NCBI RefSeq assembly: GCF_001269925.1
Contig: NZ_LHVO01000056.1
Span: 1-64,000, forward strand
Reading direction: 5' to 3'
DNA: 64,000 bases
DNA from: Pseudomonas sp. MIACH
GTDB taxonomy: Bacteria > Pseudomonadota > Gammaproteobacteria > Pseudomonadales > Pseudomonadaceae
The notes below the pieces were generated by a model, which ran no database searches, had not been told where the DNA came from, and saw only the letters and a program-made list of their open reading frames with translations. Both the position numbers and the translations under genes were made by a program. Positions 34,883 through 43,112 of this stretch are shown one piece after another; the first letter of the stretch is position 1; the number at the start of each line of letters is the position of its first letter.

Positions 34883-37813
34883 ATGCCCAAAGGATTGATT
34901 CGCGCCGCTGGCGCCTTGTTGACCGCCCTCGCGTTGTACAGCTTGCTGGGCTTTCTGATTTTGCCTGGCATCGCTCTTCGCGTTGCCAACCAACAGTTGG
35001 CCAATTACGCCACGGTGCCGGCACGCATCGAACGGATCGAACTTAACCCGTTAAGCCTGGAAGTAACGGTATGGGGCTTGAAGATCGGCGAGCCCGGTAA
35101 GGAACAGGTAGGTTTCGAACGGCTTTACGCCAACCTGCAGGTCGATAGCCTGTGGACCCGCGCCCTGCACCTGGCTGATGTGCAACTGGACAAGCCCAAG
35201 ACCGAGTTGTTGTTCGACAAATCAGGCCAGCTGAATCTGGCGCAGTTGTTCAAGCTGCCACCGAGCGAGCCTACCCCTGCTAACCCCGACGCCAAACCGT
35301 TCCCGCTGCGTGTCGACAGTATCAAGCTGACCAGCGGTTACGTGCATTTTCAAGACTTGCGCCCCAGCGAACCTATCGAATTCCTCTACGACACCCTCGA
35401 CTTCGAGCTGAAGAACCTCAGCACCCTGCCGGAAGACAATGCCGACATGACCCTGGTGGCCGCCGGTCCTGAAGGTGGGCAGATCGACTGGAAAGGCAAC
35501 TTCAGCCTGGTGCCGATCACCTCCGAAGGTACGCTGAAGGTCACCGGCGGCAAGATGAAAGCCTGGTGGCCTTATGTGCGTGACGCCTTGCCACTGGTGC
35601 TTGAAGACGGCGTGCTCAACTTCAGCACCGCGTACAAGTTCTCCCTGGCCAAAGAGACCGAACTGAACCTGACCAACACCGCCGCCAGCATCGCGCCCTT
35701 TGCCATCAAGGCGCCGGGTGGCCGCCCATTGGTGCGCCTGGAACGCCTGGACGTCAGCGAAACGACGATCGACCTGGCCAAGCAGCAAATGGTGGTCGGC
35801 AAAATCCGCAGTAACAAGCTGGAAACCTGGGCAGCCCGTGAGGCCGACGGGCAACTGGACTGGCAAAAGCTGTTCGCCAGTCAACCGAACAAACCGGCCA
35901 AGGCGCCGGAGCCTGCCAGTGCACCCGCCACTGCAGACTCGCCAAAACCTGAACCGGTCGCGCCCAGCAAACCTTGGCAAGTGCTGCTCAAGGATGTGCA
36001 ACTGCGCAATTATCAGGTGCACTTGGCCGACCGCCAGGCCAAACCGGCCGTCGCACTGGAACTGGGCCCGCTGAACGTCGACGTGCAGAACTTCGACAGT
36101 CTCAACCAGAGCCCGTTTACCCTGAAGGTCGACACCGGCCTGGGCAAGCAGGGCAAGATCCAGGCAACCGGCGTGGTCAATCTCAACCCGGTCAGCGCCA
36201 AGCTGAAGGTCAACACTCAAGACATCGACCTGCGAGTGGCCCAATCCTATATCAGCCCGTTTATTCGTTTGGAACTGCGTAGCGGCATGCTTGGCAGCAA
36301 CCTGGACGTGAACCTGAAAAGCACCGATCCCCTGGCGCTGCAGATCACCGGCCGAGCGCAGGTCGATCAATTGCACACCCTGGACACCCTTAAGACCCGC
36401 GACTTCCTCAAGTGGCAACGACTGGTGCTGGAGGGCGTGAACTACCAGCACGGCGATAGCCTGTCGATCGACAAGGTCAACCTGTTGCAGCCGTATGCGC
36501 GCTTCATGATCAACGATGATCGCACCACCAACGTCGATGATCTCTTGATCCCACAGCCGGCCAGCAGTGGCACCCAGTCGGCGGCAAAACCGACCAGCAA
36601 AGACAAACCTCTGGGCATTCATATCGGGCAGATTGCGATCAACGACGGCTCCGCCAACTTTGCCGACTTCAGCCTCACACCCAACTTCGCCACTGCCATC
36701 CAACAGCTGAACGGGCAGATCGGCACCATCGACAGTCGCCAAGCCAAACCGGCCAGTGTGGATATCAAAGGGAAGGTCGATCGCTACGCGCCCGTTACGA
36801 TCAAGGGCAGCGTGAACCCGTTTGATCCGATGGCCGCACTGGATATTGCCACCAGCTTTAAACGTGTCGAGCTGACCACCCTGACGCCCTACTCTGGTAA
36901 GTTCGCCGGTTTCCGGATCCGCAAGGGCCGCCTCAACCTCGACCTCCACTATGTGATCATCAAAGGCCAGTTGAAGGCCGAAAACAAAGTAGTGGTCGAG
37001 CAACTGCAACTGGGTGAAAAAGTCGACAGCGCCGACGCCGTGGACTTGCCGATTCGCCTGGCGATCGCCCTGCTTAAGGACAGTGACGGAAAGATCTCTA
37101 TCGAACTGCCCGTGACAGGGGATTTGAACAATCCGCAATTCAGCGTGATGCCGATCGTGTGGCAGACCCTGCGTAACTTGGTGGTACGCGCCGCTACGGC
37201 GCCATTCAAGTTCATTGGTGGGCTGGTAACCGGAGGGGGTTCGGAGGACTTGGGTAATGTGTCGTTCGCGGCGGGCTCCAGCGAATTGAACAAAGACGCC
37301 GAGGACGCCCTGGGCAAGCTAGCCAAGGCGCTCAAGGAACGCCCTACCCTACGCCTGGAAATCGAAGGCACGGCCGCTGCCAGCAGTGATGGCCCGTTCC
37401 TGGCCGGTCAGCGCCTGGAACGTGAATACCAATATAACTACTACAAAATCTTGCAGCGCCGTGGCGATAAAGTCCCGGCCCAGGCATCGTTGCTTGTGGT
37501 CCCTGAGAAGGAAAAGGCACCGTTGCTGGAAGGCATTTACCGCACCCGCCTCAAACAACAACCACCGGCCGAATGGAAAAACCTGAGCGATGAAGACCGT
37601 ACCGCGAAACTGCGTGACGGGGTGATCACGTTCTGGAGTTCCAGTGATGTGCTGCTGCGTCAACTGGGCCAGGACCGCGCAAGCACGATCAAGGATTACC
37701 TGGTGGACAAAGGCCAGCTGGAAGATGACCGGGTGTACTTTATTGATGCCAGCCTGGGCCAGGCAGAGAAAGATGGCCGTGTCGTGACCCCAATGCACTT
37801 GGATGCCGAGTAA
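34883..37813 (+). CDS. Large AsmA-like DUF748 envelope protein
   Basis: The 976-residue protein has one N-terminal transmembrane helix (about 7-29) and a long periplasmic part of repeated beta-rich AsmA/DUF748 segments (for example ARIERIELNPLSLEVTVWGLKI). A Pro/Ala-rich low-complexity break lies near residues 335-360. The C-terminus (from about 785) has an OmpA-like motif, FAAGSSELNKDAEDALGKLA, which could contact peptidoglycan or another envelope component. AsmA-like proteins are bridge-type lipid transporters in the envelope; applying that role here is inference. Confidence 0.8.
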   Translation: MPKGLIRAAGALLTALALYSLLGFLILPGIALRVANQQLANYATVPARIERIELNPLSLEVTVWGLKIGEPGKEQVGFERLYANLQVDSLWTRALHLADVQLDKPKTELLFDKSGQLNLAQLFKLPPSEPTPANPDAKPFPLRVDSIKLTSGYVHFQDLRPSEPIEFLYDTLDFELKNLSTLPEDNADMTLVAAGPEGGQIDWKGNFSLVPITSEGTLKVTGGKMKAWWPYVRDALPLVLEDGVLNFSTAYKFSLAKETELNLTNTAASIAPFAIKAPGGRPLVRLERLDVSETTIDLAKQQMVVGKIRSNKLETWAAREADGQLDWQKLFASQPNKPAKAPEPASAPATADSPKPEPVAPSKPWQVLLKDVQLRNYQVHLADRQAKPAVALELGPLNVDVQNFDSLNQSPFTLKVDTGLGKQGKIQATGVVNLNPVSAKLKVNTQDIDLRVAQSYISPFIRLELRSGMLGSNLDVNLKSTDPLALQITGRAQVDQLHTLDTLKTRDFLKWQRLVLEGVNYQHGDSLSIDKVNLLQPYARFMINDDRTTNVDDLLIPQPASSGTQSAAKPTSKDKPLGIHIGQIAINDGSANFADFSLTPNFATAIQQLNGQIGTIDSRQAKPASVDIKGKVDRYAPVTIKGSVNPFDPMAALDIATSFKRVELTTLTPYSGKFAGFRIRKGRLNLDLHYVIIKGQLKAENKVVVEQLQLGEKVDSADAVDLPIRLAIALLKDSDGKISIELPVTGDLNNPQFSVMPIVWQTLRNLVVRAATAPFKFIGGLVTGGGSEDLGNVSFAAGSSELNKDAEDALGKLAKALKERPTLRLEIEGTAAASSDGPFLAGQRLEREYQYNYYKILQRRGDKVPAQASLLVVPEKEKAPLLEGIYRTRLKQQPPAEWKNLSDEDRTAKLRDGVITFWSSSDVLLRQLGQDRASTIKDYLVDKGQLEDDRVYFIDASLGQAEKDGRVVTPMHLDAE

Positions 37814-37832
37814 TCAGCCATCCACATGGATC

Positions 37833-37858
37833 AAGGTGTGGGAGCAAGCCCCACCTTT
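37833..37858. repeat. REP-like hairpin
   Basis: AAGGTG-T-GGG and CCCCACCTT pair around AGCAAG with a one-base bulge. The core TGTGGGAGCAAGC resembles the second common REP family of the P. fluorescens group. It may also serve as the 3' end of the DUF748 transcript. Confidence 0.5.
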
Positions 37859-37899
37859 GATCTTTATCCGATTCAGGTTTGTTCCAGCCCACAATAGAA

Positions 37900-37927
37900 C
37901 AGGCCCCGACACAAGTGCCGGGGCCTG
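37900..37927. terminator. Strong hairpin between the convergent DUF748 and BON genes
   Basis: CAGGCCCCG and CGGGGCCTG form a nine-base-pair stem. T-runs are poor on both strands (GTAATG on plus, TTCTATT on minus), so it is a probable bidirectional terminator of modest strength. Confidence 0.55.
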
Positions 37928-38034
37928 TAATGACCACATCCGTGTGGTCGGTCGCATGAACCCTTGAGGTGCATTAAGTGGATATCTGACTCACCCGTTG
38001 CCGCCTCTGTCTAGTTCAGACGAATCGTTAAGCG

Positions 38035-38655
38035 TTACTCTGCTTTCAGGCCATCGGCCGATACAGCTTTAACGCCTTTGATTTTCTTGGTGATATTCAC
38101 CGCGGTGGTTTTCTGTGCTTCGGTCACTGCAACCGAAGAGGACAGGGAAACTACGCCTTTGTTGGTTTCGACTTTGATGTCGGTGCCAGGAATACCTTTC
38201 TCGGTAACCAGGTCAGCTTTCACTTTGGTGGTGATCCAGGTATCGGAGGTTGCGCCCTTGGCATCAGCAGCTGCGCTTTTGGTTTTGTCGATGCCGTCGG
38301 CCTTGGTAGCGCCGCCAGCCAGCAGGCCGTCAGCAGAAACGGCAGTTACACCTTTAATGCGCTTGGTGATTGCTACGGCGGTAGCTTTTTGCGAATCAGA
38401 GATTGCAACGGTCGAAGACAGGGAAACCACGCCTTTGTTGGTTTCAACCTTGATGTCCGAACCAGGAATGCCTTTTTCAGTCAGCAGGTCAGCTTTGACT
38501 TTGGTGGTGATCCAAGTATCCGAAGTGGATTCTTTAGCCTTGGTCACTTCACCAGCGGCCAGGGTCATTGGAGCTTGGGAAGTCTGAGCAAAGGCCACGT
38601 TAGCACCCATGGCCAGGGTCAGAGCGGTAGCAGCAGCGAAAGCGAACTTCTTCAT
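38035..38655 (-). CDS. Periplasmic protein with two BON domains (OsmY-like)
   Basis: The 206-residue protein has a cleavable signal peptide (MKKFAFAAATALTLAMGANV, ending AFA) and two near-identical BON domains. Each begins SDTWITTKVKADL and contains EKGIPG and DIKVETNKGVVSLSS; an Ala/Lys-rich linker joins them. This is the OsmY layout, an envelope-stress chaperone-like protein in E. coli. A CAGGAG site precedes the ATG. The high similarity of the two halves points to a fairly recent internal duplication or gene conversion. A sigma-54-type promoter lies upstream. Confidence 0.88.
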   Translation of the reverse strand: MKKFAFAAATALTLAMGANVAFAQTSQAPMTLAAGEVTKAKESTSDTWITTKVKADLLTEKGIPGSDIKVETNKGVVSLSSTVAISDSQKATAVAITKRIKGVTAVSADGLLAGGATKADGIDKTKSAAADAKGATSDTWITTKVKADLVTEKGIPGTDIKVETNKGVVSLSSSVAVTEAQKTTAVNITKKIKGVKAVSADGLKAE

Positions 38656-38725
38656 ACGAGTAACTCCTGTTTTATAAAAAGTCTGCAGCGTGTAAACCTT
38701 GATGCTGCAGCGTTAACAGGGTTAT

Positions 38726-38742
38726 TGCAGGCAGTGTGCCAA
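38726..38742 (-). promoter_or_regulatory. Candidate sigma-54 promoter of the BON-domain gene
   Basis: On the minus strand TTGGCACACTGCCTGCA has GG and GC exactly 10 bp apart. Compared with TGGCACG-N4-TTGCA it differs at only two positions. Predicted start is near 38715, about 60 nt before the ATG. Confidence 0.6.
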
Positions 38743-38807
38743 GTCCTGACACTCAATTAAATCCTTAAAAAACAACAAGTTACGGAAACAGCAAATTTTC
38801 GAAATCG

Positions 38808-38848
38808 TGCAAGTTGCATGAAGTCGATCGTGCCTGCATGCAAGTTGC
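38808..38848 (-). promoter_or_regulatory. Tandem palindromes, possible enhancer sites for the BON gene
   Basis: TGCAAGTTGCA (38808-38818) is an 11-bp perfect palindrome. TGCAAGTTGC recurs at 38839-38848. The centres are 31 bp apart, about three helical turns, and lie about 98 and 129 bp before the predicted sigma-54 start. That geometry fits binding sites of a bacterial enhancer-binding protein. Confidence 0.5.
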
Positions 38849-38900
38849 GGCTTTTAGGATTTACTAAGCGCCTGATTTATCGGTACTTTCCCATGAACAT

Positions 38901-38925
38901 AAAAAAAGGACTCCGAGGAGTCCTT
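38901..38925 (-). terminator. pnp intrinsic terminator
   Basis: AAGGACTCC and GGAGTCCTT form a stem followed on the minus strand by seven T. It lies 26 bp beyond the pnp stop and closes the rimP-to-pnp superoperon. Confidence 0.92.
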
Positions 38926-38950
38926 CTTTTCAGCGTGAGCCACGGGGTGA

Positions 38951-41056
38951 TTAAACGCCCGAAGCCTTGGCTGCTGCTACGTCCTTGATGGAGAGCTTGA
39001 TACGGCCGCGGTTGTCCACGTCCAGTACCAACACTTCCACTTCCTGGCCTTCTTTCAGAATGTCGGTCACTTTCTCAACGCGAGCGTCACTCAGCATGGA
39101 GATGTGAACCAGACCGTCTTTGCCCGGCAGGATGTTGACGAATGCGCCGAAGTCGACGATGCGCTCAACCTTACCGACGTAGATCTTGCCGATCTCAGCT
39201 TCAGCGGTGATGCCCAGGACGCGCTGACGCGCAGCTTCTGCAGCTTCCTTGGTTTCGCCGAAGATCTTGATCGAGCCGTCGTCTTCGATGTCGATCGAAG
39301 CCTTGGTCTCTTCACAGATCGCACGAATGGTCGCGCCGCCTTTACCGATAACATCGCGGATTTTGTCGGTGTCGATTTTCATCGCGATCATGGTCGGAGC
39401 ATTTTCCGACAGTTCGGTACGCGACTGACCAATGATCTGGTTCATCTGACCGAGGATGTTCAGGCGCGCTTCCAGGGCTTGGCCCAGGGCGATCTCCATG
39501 ATTTCTTCGGTGATACCTTTGATCTTGATGTCCATCTGCAGCGCGGTAACACCTTTAGCGGTACCGGCTACTTTGAAGTCCATGTCGCCCAAGTGGTCTT
39601 CGTCACCCAGGATGTCGGTCAGGATGGCGAACTTCTCGCCTTCTTTAACCAGGCCCATGGCGATACCGGCAACCGGCGCCTTCATCGGCACACCCGCGTC
39701 CATCAGAGCCAGGGAAGCACCGCAGACCGAAGCCATGGAGCTGGAACCGTTGGACTCGGTGATTTCCGACACCACACGAATGGTGTACGGGAACACGTCA
39801 GCAGCAGGCAGCATGGCCTGAACCGAACGACGGGCCAGACGGCCGTGACCGATTTCGCGACGACCAGCGCCACCCATGCGACCACACTCGCCCACCGAAA
39901 ACGGAGGGAAGTTGTAGTGCAGCATGAACGGGTCTTTCTTCTCGCCTTCCAGGGTGTCCAGCAGCTGTGCGTCACGGGCAGTACCCAGGGTCGCAACGAC
40001 CAGTGCCTGGGTTTCACCACGGGTGAACAGTGCCGAACCGTGAGTCTTCGGCAGAACGCCGACTTCGATGTTCAGCGGACGAACGGTGCGAGTGTCGCGG
40101 CCATCGATACGCGGCTTGCCGTTAACGATGTTTTCGCGAACGGTGCGGTATTCGATTTCACCGAACGCTGCTTTGACTTCGCTGGAAGAAGGCTGGCCTT
40201 CTTCGCCGGACAGCTTGGCAACAACCTGGTCCTTCAGCTCACCCAAGCGAGCGTAACGATCGGCCTTGACGGTGATGGTGTAGGCGTCGGAGATCGCTGC
40301 GCCGAACTCGGAGCGGATAGCGCCCAGCAGTTCGGTGGCTTCGGCTTGCGGAGCCCAGGCCCAAGTAGGCTTGGCAGCTTCGGCAGCCAGTTCTTTCACA
40401 GCGTTGATCACAACCTGGAACTCGTCGTGAGCAAACAGTACGGCGCCCAGCATCTGGTCTTCGGTCAGCTCTTTGGCTTCCGATTCAACCATCAATACGG
40501 CTTCCGAAGTACCCGCAACGACCATGTCCAGGCTCGACGCTTTCAGCTGCTCGTAAGTCGGGTTCAGCAGGTAACCGGTGCTTTCGTGGAAAGCAACGCG
40601 GGCTGCGCCGATCGGGCCATCGAAAGGAATACCGGAGATGGCCAGGGCAGCCGAAGTACCGATCATCGCAGCGACGTCAGGATCGGTTTTCTTGCTGGTG
40701 GAAACGACGGTGCAGACAACCTGCACTTCGTTCATGAAGCCTTCTGGGAACAGCGGACGGATCGGACGGTCGATCAGTCGGGAAGTCAGGGTTTCTTTCT
40801 CGGAAGGACGGCCTTCGCGCTTGAAGAAACCGCCAGGGATCTTACCGGCAGCGTAAGTCTTTTCCTGGTAGTGAACAGAAAGAGGGAAGAAGCCTTTGCT
40901 TGGGTCGGCGTGCTTGGCGCCAACAACGGTCACCAATACGGTAACGTCGTCGTCAACGGTAACCAGCACTGCGCCGGAGGCTTGACGGGCGATACGGCCT
41001 GTCTCGAGGGTAACGGTCGACTGACCGAACTGGAATTTTTTGATAACCGGGTTCAC
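38951..41056 (-). CDS. pnp: Polyribonucleotide nucleotidyltransferase (PNPase)
   Basis: PNPase degrades RNA 3' to 5' by phosphorolysis and is part of the degradosome. The 701-residue protein has two RNase PH domains (about 1-225 and 310-540) separated by a helical domain, then a KH domain (DKIRDVIGKGGATIRAI) and an S1 domain (VGKVERIVDFGAFVNILPG). The start is GTG with AGGAC upstream. The 195-bp gap to rpsO is where E. coli carries the RNase III/PNPase autoregulatory hairpins; I see only weak pairing here. Confidence 0.97.
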   Translation of the reverse strand: MNPVIKKFQFGQSTVTLETGRIARQASGAVLVTVDDDVTVLVTVVGAKHADPSKGFFPLSVHYQEKTYAAGKIPGGFFKREGRPSEKETLTSRLIDRPIRPLFPEGFMNEVQVVCTVVSTSKKTDPDVAAMIGTSAALAISGIPFDGPIGAARVAFHESTGYLLNPTYEQLKASSLDMVVAGTSEAVLMVESEAKELTEDQMLGAVLFAHDEFQVVINAVKELAAEAAKPTWAWAPQAEATELLGAIRSEFGAAISDAYTITVKADRYARLGELKDQVVAKLSGEEGQPSSSEVKAAFGEIEYRTVRENIVNGKPRIDGRDTRTVRPLNIEVGVLPKTHGSALFTRGETQALVVATLGTARDAQLLDTLEGEKKDPFMLHYNFPPFSVGECGRMGGAGRREIGHGRLARRSVQAMLPAADVFPYTIRVVSEITESNGSSSMASVCGASLALMDAGVPMKAPVAGIAMGLVKEGEKFAILTDILGDEDHLGDMDFKVAGTAKGVTALQMDIKIKGITEEIMEIALGQALEARLNILGQMNQIIGQSRTELSENAPTMIAMKIDTDKIRDVIGKGGATIRAICEETKASIDIEDDGSIKIFGETKEAAEAARQRVLGITAEAEIGKIYVGKVERIVDFGAFVNILPGKDGLVHISMLSDARVEKVTDILKEGQEVEVLVLDVDNRGRIKLSIKDVAAAKASGV

Positions 41057-41251
41057 GGTGTCCTACCTTCTTTGTGGCTCTTGGGGAACTTGTCTTCTTG
41101 CGAAATTCTTGGGCAATGTCGGGAATCGGCCCAACCCTTGTCCAGGGGTAAAACGTGTATCCAGATAAAACTTGAGGCTGGGAGCCTACCATGGGCCAGC
41201 GGGAATCCCACTGACACACGGCAGACAACCAACCTCTAGCGCAATCGCTGA

Positions 41252-41521
41252 TTAGCGACGCAGACCCAGGCGACCGATCAGAGCCTGATAACGACCCAGA
41301 TCCTTGCCTTTCAGGTAGTCCAGCAGCTTACGGCGCTGGTTTACCATGCGGATCAGACCACGACGGGAGTGGTGATCTTTACCGTTGGCCTTGAAGTGAC
41401 CTTGCAGCTTGTTGATGTTGTGGGTCAGCAGTGCAACTTGCACTTCTGGCGAACCAGTGTCACCAACAGCTTGCTGATAGTCAGCTACGATTTGTGCTTT
41501 TTCTTGAACGTCGAGAGCCAT
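41252..41521 (-). CDS. rpsO: 30S ribosomal protein S15
   Basis: S15 binds the central domain of 16S rRNA early in 30S assembly and also represses its own translation in E. coli. The 89-residue sequence is full length and strongly conserved (TGSPEVQVALLTHNINKLQGH and HHSRRGLIRMVNQRRKLLDYL). An AAAAAGGA site precedes the ATG. A small hairpin CAGGGA/TCCCTG lies at about 41571-41586 in the leader and could take part in autoregulation. It sits between truB and pnp as in E. coli. Confidence 0.98.
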   Translation of the reverse strand: MALDVQEKAQIVADYQQAVGDTGSPEVQVALLTHNINKLQGHFKANGKDHHSRRGLIRMVNQRRKLLDYLKGKDLGRYQALIGRLGLRR

Positions 41522-41636
41522 GAGGCAATCCTTTTTTCAGGAAACCACCCAAAGGGCAGTTTCAACAGGCCAGGGACAAATCCCTGTATCTAAAAATGAG
41601 TGTTGACCATGCCTGTTAACAGCCACACTCGTTCGG

Positions 41637-42554
41637 TCATTCTGACCGAATCAGTCGACGCGGCGCGATGCGCCCGTCTTCGCTCACTTCACCGATACCG
41701 ATAAAGCGACCGTTATGATCCTGTACCCGCACCATGCCGAACTTCGGGGCATCCGGGGCGCGTACCGGCTGGCCATTCAGCCAGTAGAACGCGCTGTGCT
41801 CCGAAAAGTGCAGCAATGGCCAATCCAGCAAACCGCTGTCCGATGGCATCAGGAAGCGATCAACCGCTTCGTTTCCGCCTTCAGCGTGTACCGCTTCCAA
41901 CTCCTCCAGCGTGACCGTTTGGGCCAGGCTGAAAGGTCCGGCCTGAGTGCGTCGCAGCTCTGCAACGTACGCGCCGCAACCGAGTTGTTCACCAATATCT
42001 TCCACCAGGGTACGGATATAGGTGCCTTTGCTGCAGTCGACGGCCAAGCGTGCGGTGTCACCTTCACAGGCGAGTAATTCCAAGCGCGCAATAGTAACAG
42101 AACGCGGTTCGCGCTCCACTACTTCACCCGCACGTGCCAGCTTGTAAAGGGGCTGCCCATCACGCTTGAGGGCCGAGTACATCGGCGGTATCTGACTGAT
42201 TTGCCCACGAAAAGCAGGTAAAGCCGCTTCGATATCAGCACGACCAACGGTCACGTCGCGAACCTGCAAAACATCACCTTCGGCATCAGCCGTGGTGGTG
42301 GTCTTACCCAGTTGCATCAGGGTTTCGTAACCCTTGTCGGAGTCGAGCAGATATTGCGAGAACTTGGTGGCCTCGCCAAAGCACAACGGCAGTACGCCGG
42401 TGGCCAGGGGATCGAGGCTGCCGGTGTGTCCGGCTTTCTCGGCATTGAGCAACCAGCGGACCTTCTGCAACGCAGCATTGGAGGTAAAGCCAAGCGGCTT
42501 GTCGAGCAGGATGATGCCGCTGACGTTGCGACGGATACGTTTGACCTGAGCCAC
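41637..42554 (-). CDS. truB: tRNA pseudouridine-55 synthase
   Basis: TruB makes pseudouridine 55 in the T-loop of nearly all tRNAs and acts as a tRNA chaperone. The 305-residue protein has the N-terminal KPLGFTSN segment, the catalytic Asp in AGHTGSLDPLATGVLPLC, and the later motif CSKGTYIRTLVEDIG. A C-terminal PUA-like region follows (FGMVRVQDHNGRFIGIGEV). It starts three bases after rbfA ends, showing tight coupling. Confidence 0.97.
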   Translation of the reverse strand: MAQVKRIRRNVSGIILLDKPLGFTSNAALQKVRWLLNAEKAGHTGSLDPLATGVLPLCFGEATKFSQYLLDSDKGYETLMQLGKTTTTADAEGDVLQVRDVTVGRADIEAALPAFRGQISQIPPMYSALKRDGQPLYKLARAGEVVEREPRSVTIARLELLACEGDTARLAVDCSKGTYIRTLVEDIGEQLGCGAYVAELRRTQAGPFSLAQTVTLEELEAVHAEGGNEAVDRFLMPSDSGLLDWPLLHFSEHSAFYWLNGQPVRAPDAPKFGMVRVQDHNGRFIGIGEVSEDGRIAPRRLIRSE

Positions 42555-42557
42555 CGC

Positions 42558-42953
42558 TTACTCCTTGGCGTCTTCAGGTGTGGATGGGTGCTGACTGTCT
42601 TCCGCCACGGCACGCTCGATCAGTGCCGACAGGTGCGCGCCACGCACGACGCTTTCGTCGTAGTGGAAGTGCAACTGGGGCACGCTGCGCAGCTTCATTT
42701 CGCGGGCTAACTGCATGCGCAGGAAACCTGCAGCAGCGTTGAGCACCTTGATGCTTTGTGCGATTTCTTCGGCACTGTCCTCACCCATCACGGTGATGAA
42801 GATCTTGGCGTGACCCACGTCACGGCTCACTTCAACGGCGGTGATAGTGACCAGGCCAACGCGCGGGTCTTTGACTTCGCGACGGATCAGTTGGGCCAGC
42901 TCGCGCTGCATCTGATCGCCGATACGCTGGGTACGGCTGTATTCTTTTGCCAT
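42558..42953 (-). CDS. rbfA: 30S ribosome-binding factor A
   Basis: RbfA assists late 16S rRNA processing and 30S maturation, and is needed for cold adaptation. The 131-residue protein is a single KH-like domain with the family start MAKEYSRTQRIGDQMQRELA and the segment DVGHAKIFITVMG. It lies between infB and truB. A large hairpin in the infB-rbfA gap suggests partial termination or mRNA processing there. Confidence 0.97.
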   Translation of the reverse strand: MAKEYSRTQRIGDQMQRELAQLIRREVKDPRVGLVTITAVEVSRDVGHAKIFITVMGEDSAEEIAQSIKVLNAAAGFLRMQLAREMKLRSVPQLHFHYDESVVRGAHLSALIERAVAEDSQHPSTPEDAKE

Positions 42954-43007
42954 GTCTTGTTACCTGTTACTGCCACACGGTGAAACCCATGGGGTCTGAA
43001 AGCGGCA

Positions 43008-43041
43008 AACGCCCGGCCTGACAAAAGCCAGACCGGGCGTT
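43008..43041 (-). terminator. Hairpin between infB and rbfA
   Basis: AACGCCCGG and CCGGGCGTT form a nine-base-pair stem extended by partial inner pairing (CTGG/CAGG). On the minus strand it is followed by only a short T3 and later T-rich bases. A partial terminator or RNase processing site is plausible, since rbfA-truB must still be expressed. Confidence 0.5.
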
Positions 43042-43112
43042 GCGTTTAGAGTCCGTACGCTTTGCGGGGCATTTGCATGCCCACACGCGGCGTGGCTCCG
43101 GAAGTGCGCGAG

